From Xiphydria camelus (lineage: Eukaryota > Arthropoda > Insecta > Hymenoptera > Xiphydriidae): a stretch of DNA of 64,000 nucleotides. The notes under the pieces were generated by a model. The model saw only the letters and a list, made by a program, of their open reading frames with translations, did no database searches and was not told the DNA's origin. Of the stretch, positions 44,644 to 56,890 are shown piece by piece; position 1 is the first letter of the stretch; every line of letters begins with the position of its first letter. The stretch covers positions 9,012,356-9,076,355 of the forward strand of contig OY783199.1 of the NCBI GenBank assembly GCA_963678675.1. The letters run 5' to 3'. A program made the position numbers and the translations under genes.

Positions 44644-46493
44644 GGCGTTGCCTTTGATCGCGTCGCGCGTTGAATGGAAAATTGACCGCGCGGCAGAATA
44701 CAAAAATAAAAGACGAACAAACACTTTTCGACTTATACCGAAGATAAAACAGTGATTCTCAAATACCGAAACAACTCCGCGTGCTAAATTTTCTTTGCGA
44801 CATTCAAAACTGGAGGCGTATTCCTCGTCAACGCAAGTGGCGTACTGCAGATCGACGGCGTCATTTCGCCGGATCCGTTCTCTCTTTCGCGTGTATCAGA
44901 TATCTTTATACATGAATATGACGACCATCGCTGTAGTCATCTTTGCGATGAAAGGGTAGAGTGATTTTGACCAAAATATGAAGTAGTCGGCAGATAGCTT
45001 CGATAAGATAATCACGAAGACACGAATTTTTAATTATTTCACGCGGGATAACCATCGAGATAAGTAATTATATGACGCATGTACTTCGTATTGGTTTTTT
45101 CACTTTTTTACACTCGCAGGAAAATATAATAGATCTCGTTTCTTTTTCGTTTTTTGCAGTATTATCAACTAAAAACGCAGCCCTCAATACCGTGAAAAAT
45201 ATTTTTATGTGCAGTGTTAACAACTTAAAATATAGTTGGGAATATTATCAAAGATATAATTAATATCCTCTTTTTCATTACTGCATCTGGTATTTCTAAC
45301 TACTTTCTTTATTCGCATACATAATTACGAAATTTGTCAGATGTCAGAGCTACCCACTTGTACTTGATTTATTTAGATACAAGTCTATTTAGTTTATTTC
45401 GTCTGAGAGATGCGATCGAGTGAAACGTTTTTTTTTCGTAAGAACGTCGCCTGTGTAATATCACTCGAAAGAGATTACGATCGAAATTTATTTATAGTAA
45501 CAGTGACGAGAAAACATACTGATTATGATCCTCTGCTGGTCCCGTATTTTTAGAAAAAGTATCTTACGCTAAAAGAGAATTTATTTACGTGGAACTTTGG
45601 CAGAAATTCTCCAGCATTGATTATGCTCTTCCGCTGTTCTCGCACTTCCAGAAAAGTCCCATTAGGCTAAAAGAACTTTTTTATATGGAACGTTAAGGGA
45701 ATTCTATTTATTATCAAATCTCTCTTATTGATGTTTCTTTGCCTTCCCTTCGACTGAGTTCTTTTTTAAATAAAAGGATAACTCGTAACAAGAACATTAT
45801 GTAATATCGACATAAAATTATTACTTCATAATCAGAGGATTTTCGTCGGGGCTCTATTTAAGAAGATTTTTCTTGGAGTATGCTGTTAAATAAATTATTT
45901 CTAAAATTGGAAGCGTATAATTCCTGGCATTTGGAAACTACGAATTATGACACATTTGACGCAATTATGAGATTCATATCGCATTGTTGAAGATATAAAA
46001 TCATGTCGATTATCACTTTGGTTTGAATTCTAATAAAAGGTTCGTACATGTATCATGCATTCTTGAAATTGATTTTCTCGGTAAGGAATTATTTGTCTTA
46101 TACGCAATCCAGCACCTGCAATTGGAAATTCGATTTTGATAATAATTATCAAAATTACATAATAACAGAATTATCCTGTTACCTACTTGGTAACGTAATG
46201 CCAATGAAACAATTGTTATAATAAGCAGAGTTCTCGTTTATAGTAAGAAAAGGAGTTCCCATTCATATTAATATAATAATTGTTGTGAAATAAAAAAGTA
46301 AAACATAATTTTATGTAAAGAATAAAATGTTATATTTTAATTTTCTTTAGAATTATAAAATGGTAAGATAGTTAAAATTAAAATTGATATAAATGAAGCA
46401 ATGACTTTTACTATTTTTCTTTGGGAATAAATTGTAAACATTAAAAACTTTCGTTCCGAAATAATTTATTGAGGATGTGTGCAGCACATACTA
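44644..46493. other. Intergenic DNA upstream of the NPC2-like exon
   Basis: Immediate upstream sequence to about 44960 is mixed in composition and may hold the promoter; no clear TATA box was settled. The rest is AT-rich with no gene recognised. Confidence 0.4.
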
Positions 46494-46906
46494 TACAGTA
46501 TGTCCCGTGGATAACCCAAGTATTTGAATTTCCCCCACATTTGTCTTTGGTAGTGCTTGGAACGGTGCTGTAGTTAGAGTTGGCTTCAGAAGAGTGCGTT
46601 GCGTTCTTACGAGCCGTGTTTCCGCGCGCGAAACCTGTATGATTATTTCTCATCACTTCTACACATTATATTTACCGTTATTTACAAATTCAGTTAATTT
46701 CGAGGTTAGACGCTTCGATCTCTCGAATTAACAGTTCCCGGGAAATCAGACGTTTTACACTTTTCGCGCTCTCGAAACACGGCTCCTAAGAACGCAGCGC
46801 ACTCTTCTGAAGCCAACTCTAACTACAGCACCGTTCCAAGCACTACCAAAGTCAAATGTGGGGGAAATTCAAATACTTGCGTTATCCACGGGACATAGGT
46901 ACTGTA
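46494..46906. mobile_element. 413-bp palindromic MITE, family TACAGTATGTCCCG, copy 2
   Basis: Near-identical to 27621-28021. TA is at 46492-46493 and 46907-46908. Differences include a GGTA insertion in the right tip (CATAGGTACTGTA) and CCCCACAT for CTGACAT in both arms. Paired changes in both arms suggest gene conversion or a distinct subfamily. Confidence 0.85.
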
Positions 46907-47258
46907 TACGCTGAGAGAAATGAATACTGATAAGATTATTCTTCAATTTTGAATGGCTAAAACACGGATGTATATCCTTCTGCTACGAAACAAGCTTTGT
47001 TTTCAAAGATCCTTATTTCCAAACGTAGTGATACAGTTGTTCTTCGTACCTTGTGATATATTCTTCTACCAACAAGTATAACTTTTCCTTAACTTTAGTG
47101 GAAGAAATCACTGCACAGTAAAACAATTGTATTAATTTTAATATAATTCGGTCTTAAAAAAATATTCATATTTTTAAATTCAATTTATAGTCTGCATACA
47201 TATTCAATATCATAGGAAAAAGAAAATATCTGAAAAAATAGTTATTCGCAAAGTTGTA

Positions 47259-48145
47259 GGGTAAACCGAGGAGAGATGCCACGTTTTTTTTATTTCTACT
47301 AAAACACATCGACAGACTGAACATTTGTTACATCCTTTACAGTATAACGAAAATATAAACTCTTAACTTCTTAAAAAACGAAAAGTACCCTGTAACTAAT
47401 CAAATTGCGGAAGTTACAAGACATTGTTGCGAACACTACATTTTAGCATCTCTCCTCTACTATCGAGGAGAGATGCCAGAAGGTGAGAGCAGAGATGCCT
47501 GATGCTTTATTTGGTTGTTACTAATATTTTTCCGCAAGGTTGACAAACATTCGCGAATTTAGTGCATCCTTCATGTAGCCAGGCATGACAGTGGATGCAC
47601 TGTATCCAATCTTCTACTTTCTTCGTCGTGAGATATTTTCGTGCCCCTAATAACTTTATTGACGGCTGAAATCAAGTTCGCCTCAGTCCAGGAGCCTCTC
47701 GAAGGGCATTTGCACTTATAAAAAGTCGGCATGTCTGTAAAAATATTCATTTTGTACCTCGGGCATCTCACTCTTCGTTCGTGTGGCATCTCTCCTAAAC
47801 CTATAGGAGAGATGCCACTTCCAATAAATTCAATTAATGTGAAGGTAGACACGGCTTCTACGACGCAATACACTGCCTTAACCTATAACATTCCATACCG
47901 GTATTTACTTTCGAGCAAATGTTTCATTTTCATAGACAATGAGAATATGTTGTGTACCCTCTTAAAAACTTTGAGAGTGCATGAAAGTGTTTTTCAGGCA
48001 GTACTTACCAGCAGCACAATTTTATCACATAGCATTAACACACGCGAATTTATGCAACATAAAGATACCGGCAGACCTGGTGCGAGAGCCATCTGATCCT
48101 TACAGATCGAAATATTACCATTTGGCATCTCTCCTCGGTTTACCC
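47259..48145. mobile_element. Pogo-like deletion derivative, 887 bp, TA target
   Basis: GGGTAAACCGAGGAGAGATG and its inverse are flanked by TA at 47257-47258 and 48146-48147. The motif AGGAGAGATGCC recurs inside (near 47466 and 47806, with partial copies near 47490). It occurs inverted near 47450, 47786 and 48124, a dense set of probable transposase-binding sites. A minus-strand remnant joins an N-terminal helix-turn-helix region almost directly to a C-terminal zinc-finger end, as expected after internal deletion of the catalytic core. Confidence 0.8.
47507..47725 (-). pseudogene. Pogo-like protein remnant: psq-type HTH joined to PHD-like C-terminus
   Basis: The frame first reads FYKCKCPSRGSWTEANL and ISAVNKVIRGTKIS, matching the start of psq/pogo DNA-binding helices (RGxWTExxLxxAxxxVxxG). 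In another frame directly after comes EDWIQCIHCHAWLHEGC, then VCQPCGKILVTTK and a stop at 47507-47509. This is a PHD-like Cys/His cluster seen at the C-terminus of pogo-like element proteins. Several hundred residues, including the DDE core, are missing between the two. The first ATG lies upstream in sequence of low coding quality. Confidence 0.6.
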
Positions 48146-48412
48146 TAAATGCGTTTCTTTTTGCAACATCGCGATGCATCGTGTCGTCATCGAAACGCCA
48201 GAGAGATGTACTTATGCTAAGTGACGAGTTCGAGAGAGATAGACTTACAGCACGATGACGTAGCTGCATTTTAAAAAATGTCGTATTCCAGCTTAAATAA
48301 GACTGAAAATGAAAAATGAAAAACACGGGGTAAATAATTTTACCCGCATTTTTCGAATCTGCGATAAAAAATTGCTTAAAAACCGAATTGTATATATATA
48401 AAGCTTTTATCC

Positions 48413-48531
48413 AATACGCGATTATGAAGTTTAATATACTCCGTTATGAAATTTTTAAGGGAAATTTCATAAAAAGATGTATTAATTTTCATAATTACGG
48501 AGTAGGTATATTAATTTTTATAATCACGTAT
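48413..48531. repeat. AT-rich inverted repeat
   Basis: AATACGCGATTATGAAGTTT and GTTAATATACTCCGTTATGA-like sequence pair with an inverse copy ending CACGTATT. It may be a degenerate MITE; no target duplication is visible. Confidence 0.6.
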
Positions 48532-49009
48532 TCAAGAAAGGCATTGTATAAAAGTATATTAAAAATACATTTTTTTTACAGTGTGCATCAAGGTTCCCCC
48601 CTGTGACGTTTAATCTCTTATTTTAAAATATTTAAGGATACAAGATTCTACCAATACATATATTTTCTTCTACGTCGATTAGAATACAGGTATGTTACCA
48701 GTTAAAATGTATGTACCTACTAATCACAATATATAGTTGCCTTCCAATATCCTTACAAGTACATCATAGAATTACACTACCTATAACGATTCATTTTTTC
48801 TCAGTGTATCGTAACTACACTGAGAAAACAGTTTATTCAAAGTTAATATACCTACGTATATTTGTTTATGGCGAAAGAAATATTTCTTTGGGTCAAGCAA
48901 ATATTCGTTAGCTATTACTCTACTTCTGTTTGAATGAAAGAGACATTCTAATAATTAACATATATTTATTTAGCTCAACGAAATATTTATTTTGCCACAA
49001 TCAAGTAGG

Positions 49010-49174
49010 TATATCGATACCTTACTTTGAAAACCTCGTAAGTGCAATTTTTGACAAAAATGCCATTTATAGCTTACTGCGTTAAGGTTTAAAATCTGAA
49101 CACACAGTAAGCTATAAATGGCATTTTTGTCAAAAATTGTACTTACGAGGTTTTCAAAGTAAGGTATCGATATA
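49010..49174. mobile_element. 165-bp near-perfect palindrome (MITE)
   Basis: TATATCGATACCTTACTTTG and its inverse. The arms are almost identical for about 70 bp through CCTCGTAAGTRCAATTTTTG and GCCATTTATAGCTTACTG, with a 25-30-base loop. The near identity suggests a recent origin. Confidence 0.8.
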
Positions 49175-49509
49175 CACATCTAGATAGATGTAGATACAAA
49201 TAAACTCTTCTCATAGTGTAGTTACAGGTCGTTCGAAGAAGTCGAATACTCTTCGAATTAGCATTTAGCCGTTCCTATCCGCGAGTCGAAATTTTATCTC
49301 TACCTACTTTGATACTTTTAATACTCAGCCTCTACTCAGCTTATATATAAGCTCCTATTTTGAATCCAATTTTTTTGTGTTACTTCTAACACCACGTTTT
49401 CCATAACGCAGGTCTCATTATTTCCTTCACTGAATTGTTATCTTAAATTTCGAGACAATTTTTGGAGTCTATTTTAGTTTACAGACAAAGGTACCTATTC
49501 AAGTCATTC

Positions 49510-50310
49510 CGGGTTATTTAACAGTGTCCGTCGAACGAGCAAGGCAAAACCAGCCAAGGATAACGTTCGCCTTCCTTCCGCTCTGAAATCGGTTCCGGAA
49601 TATACGCGGCCCTCCATTGCGACACGCCTTAATTACCCCTAGATTCTCATTAGACTCATCGCCCCGCATTGCTTCGCGATCGGACGAAGCAATGATCGAC
49701 AATCCCGTTACAGCAAACATGCTACATGCGTAAAACAAAGTGCATATCCGCGGGTGTGCTTCGGGTACGTATAGCCACTACTTCAGATTATTTCCGCATC
49801 CGCATATAGTCGATGACATCCATTGTTTCTCTTATTATTCGTCACGCTACGTACATACACGCGATGCCTCATCCCGCAGATTGTTCGAAACGATCGGTGA
49901 TGAATGGGACGAATGACAATGAGCCCGGAGGTACGACCGACTTCGTTCGCCGGGAGAATTCGCAATGACTGTGTCGGCGAAGCGCTACGCATAGCGTGCC
50001 CTATCTTTCGGCTTCTACGTAGCGCTGGCCATTCTGAAGCATTGATCTTGTAACGCCGCGTGGACAAAGCGAAAGGGAAAAGAAAACATGCGCGTGCCAC
50101 GACACACGGAGCACCGATACGACCAAATCGTGTTCCGCGAACCGGAGGAAGTGTTTGGATCGTATTGCGATGTTTCTGCTTACGTCATGATAATGTCGTG
50201 TGGCATTACTGGTGTTTTTTTGGAATTTGAAACCGTCGATGAAAGTCCTTGCCTTACAAAAAAACTGTTGCCGGCTGTGTTGTTACCACTGATTGTGAGC
50301 ACGCAGTAGT
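49510..50310. other. GC-rich block with CpG dinucleotides
   Basis: Base composition is balanced, against AT-rich flanks. The open frames on both strands (49514-49738, 49783-50100, 50088-50309) carry no recognised domain, signal peptide or credible splice sites. A promoter or a divergent first exon is possible. Confidence 0.3.
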
Positions 50311-50940
50311 ACCTAACTACTGAAATGTCTATAGTTAACTGTAATAATTATACGTGTAGTCACGTGTGATACACGATTGCTATACATGTGTAGTTACCAT
50401 GGAGAATAGATTATAGTGAAGCATTATACGTGTGTTCAACAATATAGTCTTCTGTAATTCTGTGTAATACATGTATAGTCAGTCGCTGGTACTTCCTACG
50501 TGTATAGTTACATAAAATACAAATTGGTATTATTTAGTGAAACTTTATAAAAGCTAAATATTGTTTGTTAATTCTTATAAAAGCCTCAATTAATTTAAAT
50601 CGGATTTGACAAAAATAATAATATTTCGGCAGTAGTTATACAGTAGTAATATTGTAGTCATTCTGACAGTAGTACCATGGCAGTAATATTTACCAGGAAT
50701 ACAGGACTGTATATGCGAAAATACCACAAGATTACTGTAGTTCTTTGGCAATAGTTGGCTATACACTAAGAGAAATTTTATAGATTGTTCGGCAATTCTA
50801 GTAGTTTATTAATATAAGAATAAGTTTCTTTTTGCCTTAGCAATACTTATTTCCATTTTAACAGATTAAATTGTTATTTCAATTATACGTATATTATTTC
50901 AACAATGCGTATTGCTCTTGTCACATTTGGTATTGCCATA

Positions 50941-51160
50941 CGGGGTGTTCCGCTCAGGATAGTCATGGCGGGTGTGGTCTAATTTGCCCATACTTGTCCC
51001 GCCGACCAATAATAGTGGATTGACGACATAAGTGTATTGACTGACAACCAAATTCTGACTTTCAGTCAATACTTATATCGTCAACCTATCATTGATGGGC
51101 GAGACAAGTATAAGCAAATTAGGCCACACCTGCCATGACTATCCTGAACGAAACACCCTG
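50941..51160. mobile_element. 220-bp palindromic MITE, CAGGGTGTTTCGTTCAGG family
   Basis: CGGGGTGTTCCGCTCAGGAT and (inverted) CAGGGTGTTTCGTTCAGGAT are flanked by TA at 50939-50940 and 51161-51162. The arms continue through AGTCATGGCRGGTGTGG. The sister sequence near 32196 has the empty site. Confidence 0.85.
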
Positions 51161-51220
51161 TATTGCCTATACTGTCTAGTTAATCTGTCACTTAACCTTA
51201 GAGTATAGCTATTAGAGCTA

Positions 51221-51459
51221 TACTGCCCAACTATGGAGAAAGGCAGTAACTAGCAAAACAAATCGAGATGCGTTTTTTGGTACCATTGAATATCTTGAAT
51301 CATGTTGTACCCAAATTGTGTACCCTTTTTTAATGTTAAAGCTATGTTTCATTAGTAATCTGTCTTGGAAACCCTTCGGCTAAAGGCATCAAAGTTACAG
51401 TTGATTTTCCACAAGTTTGTCGGTTAGCAGTTACTGCCTTTCTCCATAGTTGGGCAGTA
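51221..51459. mobile_element. 239-bp MITE, TACTGCCCAACTATGG ends
   Basis: TACTGCCCAACTATGGAGAA and its perfect inverse are flanked by TA at 51219-51220 and 51460-51461. Arms of about 35 bp (GGCAGTAACT) enclose a unique AT-rich interior. The sister copy near 32985 has the empty site. Confidence 0.85.
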
Positions 51460-51489
51460 TACTAATACTAATACTAATACTATACTAAT
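51457..51489 (+). repeat. (TACTAA)n microsatellite
   Basis: About five imperfect copies of ACTAAT directly at the right edge of the 51221-51459 MITE. Confidence 0.85.
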
Positions 51490-51764
51490 TGCTGTGCGAC
51501 CTAAAAATTCCTCCCAGTGTAGTGTTTCGTAAGAATTCTTTTTGGAGTAGCGGACCGATCATTAACTATTCGACAAAAGTACCAATTTATTTAGATCAAA
51601 TAAAAATATATCGCATGTCTGATACCAATAGGGTGTAAACACCGTAAAAGTCGATTGAAGTGCCAAATGGACGTACCTATAATTTTTGTATGCCGTAACT
51701 CGCCAAAAAATTGAGTAGTAAACATAGGTATGACAAAATGAACAAAAAACCAAAAAACTAAAAG

Positions 51765-52022
51765 CAGAAGGGCGTATGTGTCGGCGGATACGCCCTTCTG
51801 AAATATTAGAAAATATAAAATTTCACAAAAGAAAATGTCAAATTGACGTATCCGCCAGCACTTACGCCCTTTTTGTTTTTAACTTTTCTATTTCTTCATT
51901 TTGGCAATTTTAGCTGCTTTTTACCTTTCATAATCGAATCCAACAGAAAAAAATTATAGTACACCCTTCTGGCTTTTACAATAGCAAACGGACGACAAAT
52001 TGTCTCTTACGCCCTTTTGGCA
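51765..52022. repeat. Cluster of AGGGCGTA inverted repeats
   Basis: CAGAAGGGCGTAT (51765-51777) pairs perfectly with 51788-51800. The whole segment AAGGGCGTATGTGTCGGCGG is repeated inverted at about 51846-51871 (CCGCCAGCACTTACGCCC), and TTACGCCCTTTT recurs at 52007. It looks like the subterminal part of a decayed element. Confidence 0.55.
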
Positions 52023-52117
52023 TTAGATACACGATCTTCATATCTACAATATCTTATTCTCAGCGTTTAATTAATTCACTCACCTATTTCCCATTTCTTC
52101 GCATTATGCGCGTGCGG

Positions 52118-52315
52118 TCATCTATACAGTAACAAAAAACAATGATGAGAATGCAACTCGTACTTTTTGGACGCGAGAACTTGGCAAATTCCGCACGCGT
52201 GGCAGAAAGTGAATGTCACGGTGGCGGTGGTCCCAAGAATCACGGGAAAGGAAGACGCGGAGCACAGAGTCACGAGAGCCTTCGCCATTATATGTATTTT
52301 CAATGGCCATAGCAT
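52118..52315 (-). CDS. Weak candidate first exon of a secreted protein
   Basis: On the minus strand a 65-codon frame reads MLWPLKIHIMAKALVTLCSA and SSFPVILGTTATVTFTF. It has a hydrophobic, signal-like start with a GC-rich composition unlike the flanks. A possible donor (AAA|GTACGA) follows SKK. A TATATATATG lies about 100 bp upstream on this strand. Another frame over the same DNA is also open, so coding status is doubtful. No family recognised. Confidence 0.2.
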   Translation of the reverse strand: MLWPLKIHIMAKALVTLCSASSFPVILGTTATVTFTFCHACGICQVLASKKYELHSHHCFLLLYR

Positions 52316-52403
52316 CCAGCTCGCAGTTCAAGGCAAATGCGTCAGTTCTCCTCTTTGCGTCTTTGTGTCTCGCGTGATTGTAATGATAGTTTCACGTGTA
52401 TAA

Positions 52404-54441
52404 CGATTACATATATATATGCATACAGAGGGAAGTGATTAACGATTCTCTCGCCGCATGACATCGTGCCTCCTTGTTATTCAAAGCGCGAGTTGGTCTC
52501 GACCGATTAGTTTCGGAAGATATTTAATGCAAAAAATTTAATGAAAATAAATTTGGAATTTTTCCTTATCTTATATTAGTCTAATCCCTTAAGGAGGATC
52601 GACTGTTTCTTTGGAGACAAAAATGTGTTTGAAAAAAATGTTTTCACAGCGATCTGAATCTTTATGGAATAATAATTAAATGAATTATGAACCCATTTTA
52701 TGCATCGTTCATGCCGAAAATCATTAGTAAATAAAATATTGAACAATTTATGGCGGACTATTAGAGCGTCAATGATTCCGGAATCGTTGTCAGACGCTTC
52801 TTGTCCAACATTTTACAGAAAAATAAAAAATTACAAATAATCTATAAAAACCTATAAAAACAACTCATAGGGAATGCTGAAGACATAAAACAGTTATTCG
52901 ATTGATAATTCAGTATCATGGATATATGATTATAGTTTAAACATTTTTTATTGTTCGTTGCAATTTTCATTGTATTCTTGGCAACGTTGTACTCCGCGAT
53001 ATTTTATATTGGCTACAGTGACACGTGAACTACAGTGGCCAGCTATGGCGGATGACGCGAGCATGCAGCAAAGCCGGTATAAAGGCAAATTTTGTCAAAA
53101 AAGAAAAAGAGTTGTATAAGTAAAGGCATGATTTCGTTTCAACAATCATTCAACTTGGATAAAAATTTTTGGGGACAATATTTTTTTTATCGTTCCGAAT
53201 CTTTCAAATTTCGTGCTCAGTTTGAATGGACGCCAGGTAAGGTTCGGTCTTTGAGCTTTACAACGGTTTCGCTGCCGTGTTGCCAAGTCTCTCACCGTTA
53301 ATATGGCGTGCTAATGGTTTGCGAAGTAAAAACGAATTTCATGATAATATTACGTTGCAACCATACGGTAAAACCCAATTTACTTATTTTTTACATAATC
53401 CTTAATATTTCATCTGTCAAATTACTAGTCTTTCAAAGTCTAAAGTTGGCGGAATGTGTGTTAAAGTCAGTGATAATCTACCTTAGTACAATCGTCTCCC
53501 ATAAGGCGATATGTTAAGAGCGGTCAACTTTAGAATAAAATAACGAAGAAACTAGACGGTCTATATTGCTCAAATTTTCGTATTAGTTGTGTAAAGTATT
53601 CGTGTATATCATATAAAAAAATTAGGGCTGTAAGTTGGTTTTCGTCTGATAGTCGAACCTCCTTAAGCGGGCGTAGGGTACTTATAGTATGGAGTACAAC
53701 TAGCGCCCTCTTGTAGGCAAATATGACACTTAATTTTAAAACTAAATTCCCAGAAGAGTAATTAGAATTTGTTTGACTACTTTCACTACGACTGAAACGA
53801 AAATCATAAAATGAATGCATTTTCATGTAGAACTGAACCGAAAATATTTCCTGAAATCATACCATAGGCATAGATGTCGATGCATATGTGTAGAGCATCT
53901 AACAGCACGTGTCATGCACAAAACTTATAAATGAAAAATTCTGCACATGCAATGCAATGCAATTTAAAAATTGCAAAAAAGTACTGTGTGTAGTAGTGTG
54001 TGTAGTACTGTGTTTTAAATTGAAAAAAAGTACTACGAGAATCAATGTAAAACTACGGGTCTCTATGTATACTTTACCATTACTATGTACTTATAATATG
54101 TATACACAATAAATAGTTTTAAACATGTATTATACAATAATTTCGCGGTAAAAAAAATTCGTGTTCAGTCCTATGTAAGAAAATTATTCTGCAATTTTGT
54201 ATTTAAACTTATTGCTAAGGGATCAGCGGGATAATAATAATAAGCATAACGATAAGGATTTTGGTCAGTGAGACTGCTGGAATTTAGATGCTGAAGCTGA
54301 AGACCGTCACAGCGAAATATGAATACCTACGCGAAAGGATAGTCAGGACTGCAACCGGTTCTAAGTGCAAGATTTGTGAGGACCGGTTGCTCGTCCTCCA
54401 TCACGAGTCTTTTTCACCTGCTGCATGTATGCCTACGTGTA
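52404..54441. other. Intergenic DNA, nothing recognised
   Basis: AT-rich. The frames at 53092-53301 and 53530-53826 lack domains. No element boundaries found. Confidence 0.4.
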
Positions 54442-54641
54442 NNNNNNNNNNNNNNNNNNNNNNNNNNNNNNNNNNNNNNNNNNNNNNNNNNNNNNNNNNN
54501 NNNNNNNNNNNNNNNNNNNNNNNNNNNNNNNNNNNNNNNNNNNNNNNNNNNNNNNNNNNNNNNNNNNNNNNNNNNNNNNNNNNNNNNNNNNNNNNNNNNN
54601 NNNNNNNNNNNNNNNNNNNNNNNNNNNNNNNNNNNNNNNNN
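54442..54641. other. Assembly gap (200 N)
   Basis: An exactly 200-base run of N, probably a placeholder length, abutting a GA repeat that likely broke the assembly. Confidence 0.99.
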
Positions 54642-54762
<121 letters not shown>

Positions 54763-55924
54763 ACTTGATATGATATTTTTACAAAGTTGGTTCCGTAATA
54801 TAATTTTAATTGCGACTAACCAGACGTGCTATATCGCAGTCCAATTCCCTTCCACACGAATCGGTAGCATTCTCCGATACGATTACCCTATCCTAATATC
54901 CGGAAATATCGATCGGTCGGAAGTTAATCTTCATCGGTAATGAGAAATTTCAGAGCCAAGTGTTACTCTTAAATACATATTTATTCGCTAAATTGCTTTC
55001 GTAATTTAAGCTGCAATTACTTCTTTCCTTCGAAATATGTCTCTTGCCTTGAGAATCCTTTGAAGGTTCCGCATAATATTTCATTTCTTTGACTGCTTCA
55101 AACGGGTACCGTCTAGAAAGGGAAATAAAAGAGCATCCTGTCCATTTCCAATAGCGAACAATCGAACCTTGCTAAAAATAGTTTACCTCGGTTTAATATT
55201 GCGGTGTCTCGAATATGAAAGAAGCTGTCTTTAGAATCATTTCTACTTTGCAGAATGTAAAAAGGAAAGCGTTTCACATATTTTTATTGCAACAAATGTA
55301 TACGAACGAAAAGATATTTTATTTATTTTCGACCTATCACGTTTCTCAACAGAGTAACTTTAATTAGAAGCAATGGATTTTTCTTACAAGGATGTAGGCC
55401 AAATATAAAAACTATTATGCATTTTCCACTGAAGTTCTTCCGGTTAAAATATATAATTATACTGACAATGAGATAAATCATTTATTTGAATATTAATCTG
55501 TAATAAAATCAATGTATATGAGAAAGAAACGTATTTGATTAATAACATTTCGTTATTCATATGATTTGATCATCTTATTTTTTACAGCGATAATCGTTGT
55601 AAATAAATTATTACTATTTGGTCAAAATACATATTGAATCTTTTTAAATATAGATACTTCTACTATTAATGCAAGTCAATGTTCTCATACATTCATATTC
55701 GAATACATACATTGTTTCACTAGATGTAGGCTTCCTTTTTCATTTTTAATATCTAGGTACTTAAAATTAATTTAACGGTGTTTTGATTTATGCAAGAAAT
55801 TAAAAATATGAATAATTTTCAAATGTACAGAGGTGAAACTCATATTTTTGTTGGAGTTCTGTTCCATTAAGATGGAACCAGTTTCTTAGATATAATATAT
55901 AATCAATTCTTCTTTCTTTACGCT
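54763..55924. other. Intergenic DNA, nothing recognised
   Basis: AT-rich with no credible exon or terminal-repeat pair. Confidence 0.4.
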
Positions 55925-56151
55925 GTGATACCATGTGAGGATAAACTTACTCGTCAGCAAAGAAAATTCAATCACTATTATCTCATTATTTATGAATTTT
56001 AAGCCTATATCGATATAAGATTTTATTGTAGATAAAAACGTAATCTTCAAAAAGTATTATAAAATTATGAGCCAAAAGCTCACAGGTAATGAGATAATAG
56101 TGATTGAAGTTTCTTTCCTGGCGAGTAAGTTTAGCCTCATATGATATTCAC
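55925..56151. mobile_element. 227-bp MITE with about 60-bp arms
   Basis: GTGATACCATGTGAGGATAA and (inverted) GTGAATATCATATGAGGCTAA-like arms continue through ACTTACTCG and AATCACTATTATCTCATTA. No clear target duplication. Confidence 0.7.
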
Positions 56152-56559
56152 CCACCCACTGCAAATATACTTACAGGATGCAGTAATAATTCTAGCTGTA
56201 ATGGTGATAGTCAGATAGCAGAAATTTTGCTGTAGTATAATTGTATCTAATAAATTTTAATGAAATGCTATTGAAATGAATCGTATTTTTGCAGCAGCGA
56301 CACTTTTTTCTTAGCGTCTAATCGTCGAGACGCGAGTATCTTCTCATTATTAATACGTTATCGCACTGATCCACGGCTCGATTGTTATCACGTTGCAAAT
56401 CATTTTTTTACCTCTCATTCCAAATTAATTATTAATAATTCATGTGAGATCTATAGTTAAATGCAGCGCGACATCAACGTGATGATCAATGTGACACAAT
56501 TATCATCTCACGTGCAATGTGATCCGTCGTGATGCGCCGTAAATAATAGTTTTTCGACA

Positions 56560-56890
56560 AATGACTGGGGCCACACACATTCTCGGTTTCCTATCTCTGC
56601 CGGCGAGCGATTCGATTCCCGGGCGACTATAGGAGCAAAAAGCACGATTTAGCCTCGCGATCGTTCGTACGAGAAAACGAGTTTACAGTATCTTCGGAAC
56701 CAGTATTTACGGTCGCCCCTCGAGGCCACCTTCGACGGGCGAGTCTCAATTTCCACAAGGAAAATGTGAAGCACGATGCAATCGACGACTTGTCGCGTCC
56801 CTCGGTCGAGGTATGCGCGTGGTACATATTAAACTCGATTAAAACAAAGGATAGAATTATGCTGGCAACGGTGATTAAAATGTCCAAATG
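56560..56890. other. GC-rich block, no gene assigned
   Basis: CpG-containing segment between AT-rich flanks. A minus-strand frame (56627-56887) has a hydrophobic start but no ATG before it and no credible splice acceptor. It may be regulatory or a diverged exon. Confidence 0.25.

Larger units (their letters stand above)
50762..51521. mobile_element. CACTRAGAGAAA MITE, full copy with two nested MITEs
   Basis: The tips TACACTAAGAGAAATTTT and (inverted) TACACTGGGAGGAATTTT. About 297 bp remain after removing nested elements 50941-51160 and 51221-51459. A partial sister copy, 32143-33027, lacks both insertions. Confidence 0.7.

Noticed and set aside
47731..48096. Plus-strand 121-codon frame inside the pogo-like element
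   Set aside because: It lies opposite and around the recognised minus-strand HTH remnant and includes the tip repeats; a shadow frame.
56627..56887. Minus-strand frame with a signal-like hydrophobic start
   Set aside because: No ATG opens it (TTG only) and no splice acceptor precedes it, so it is left as a GC-rich block.
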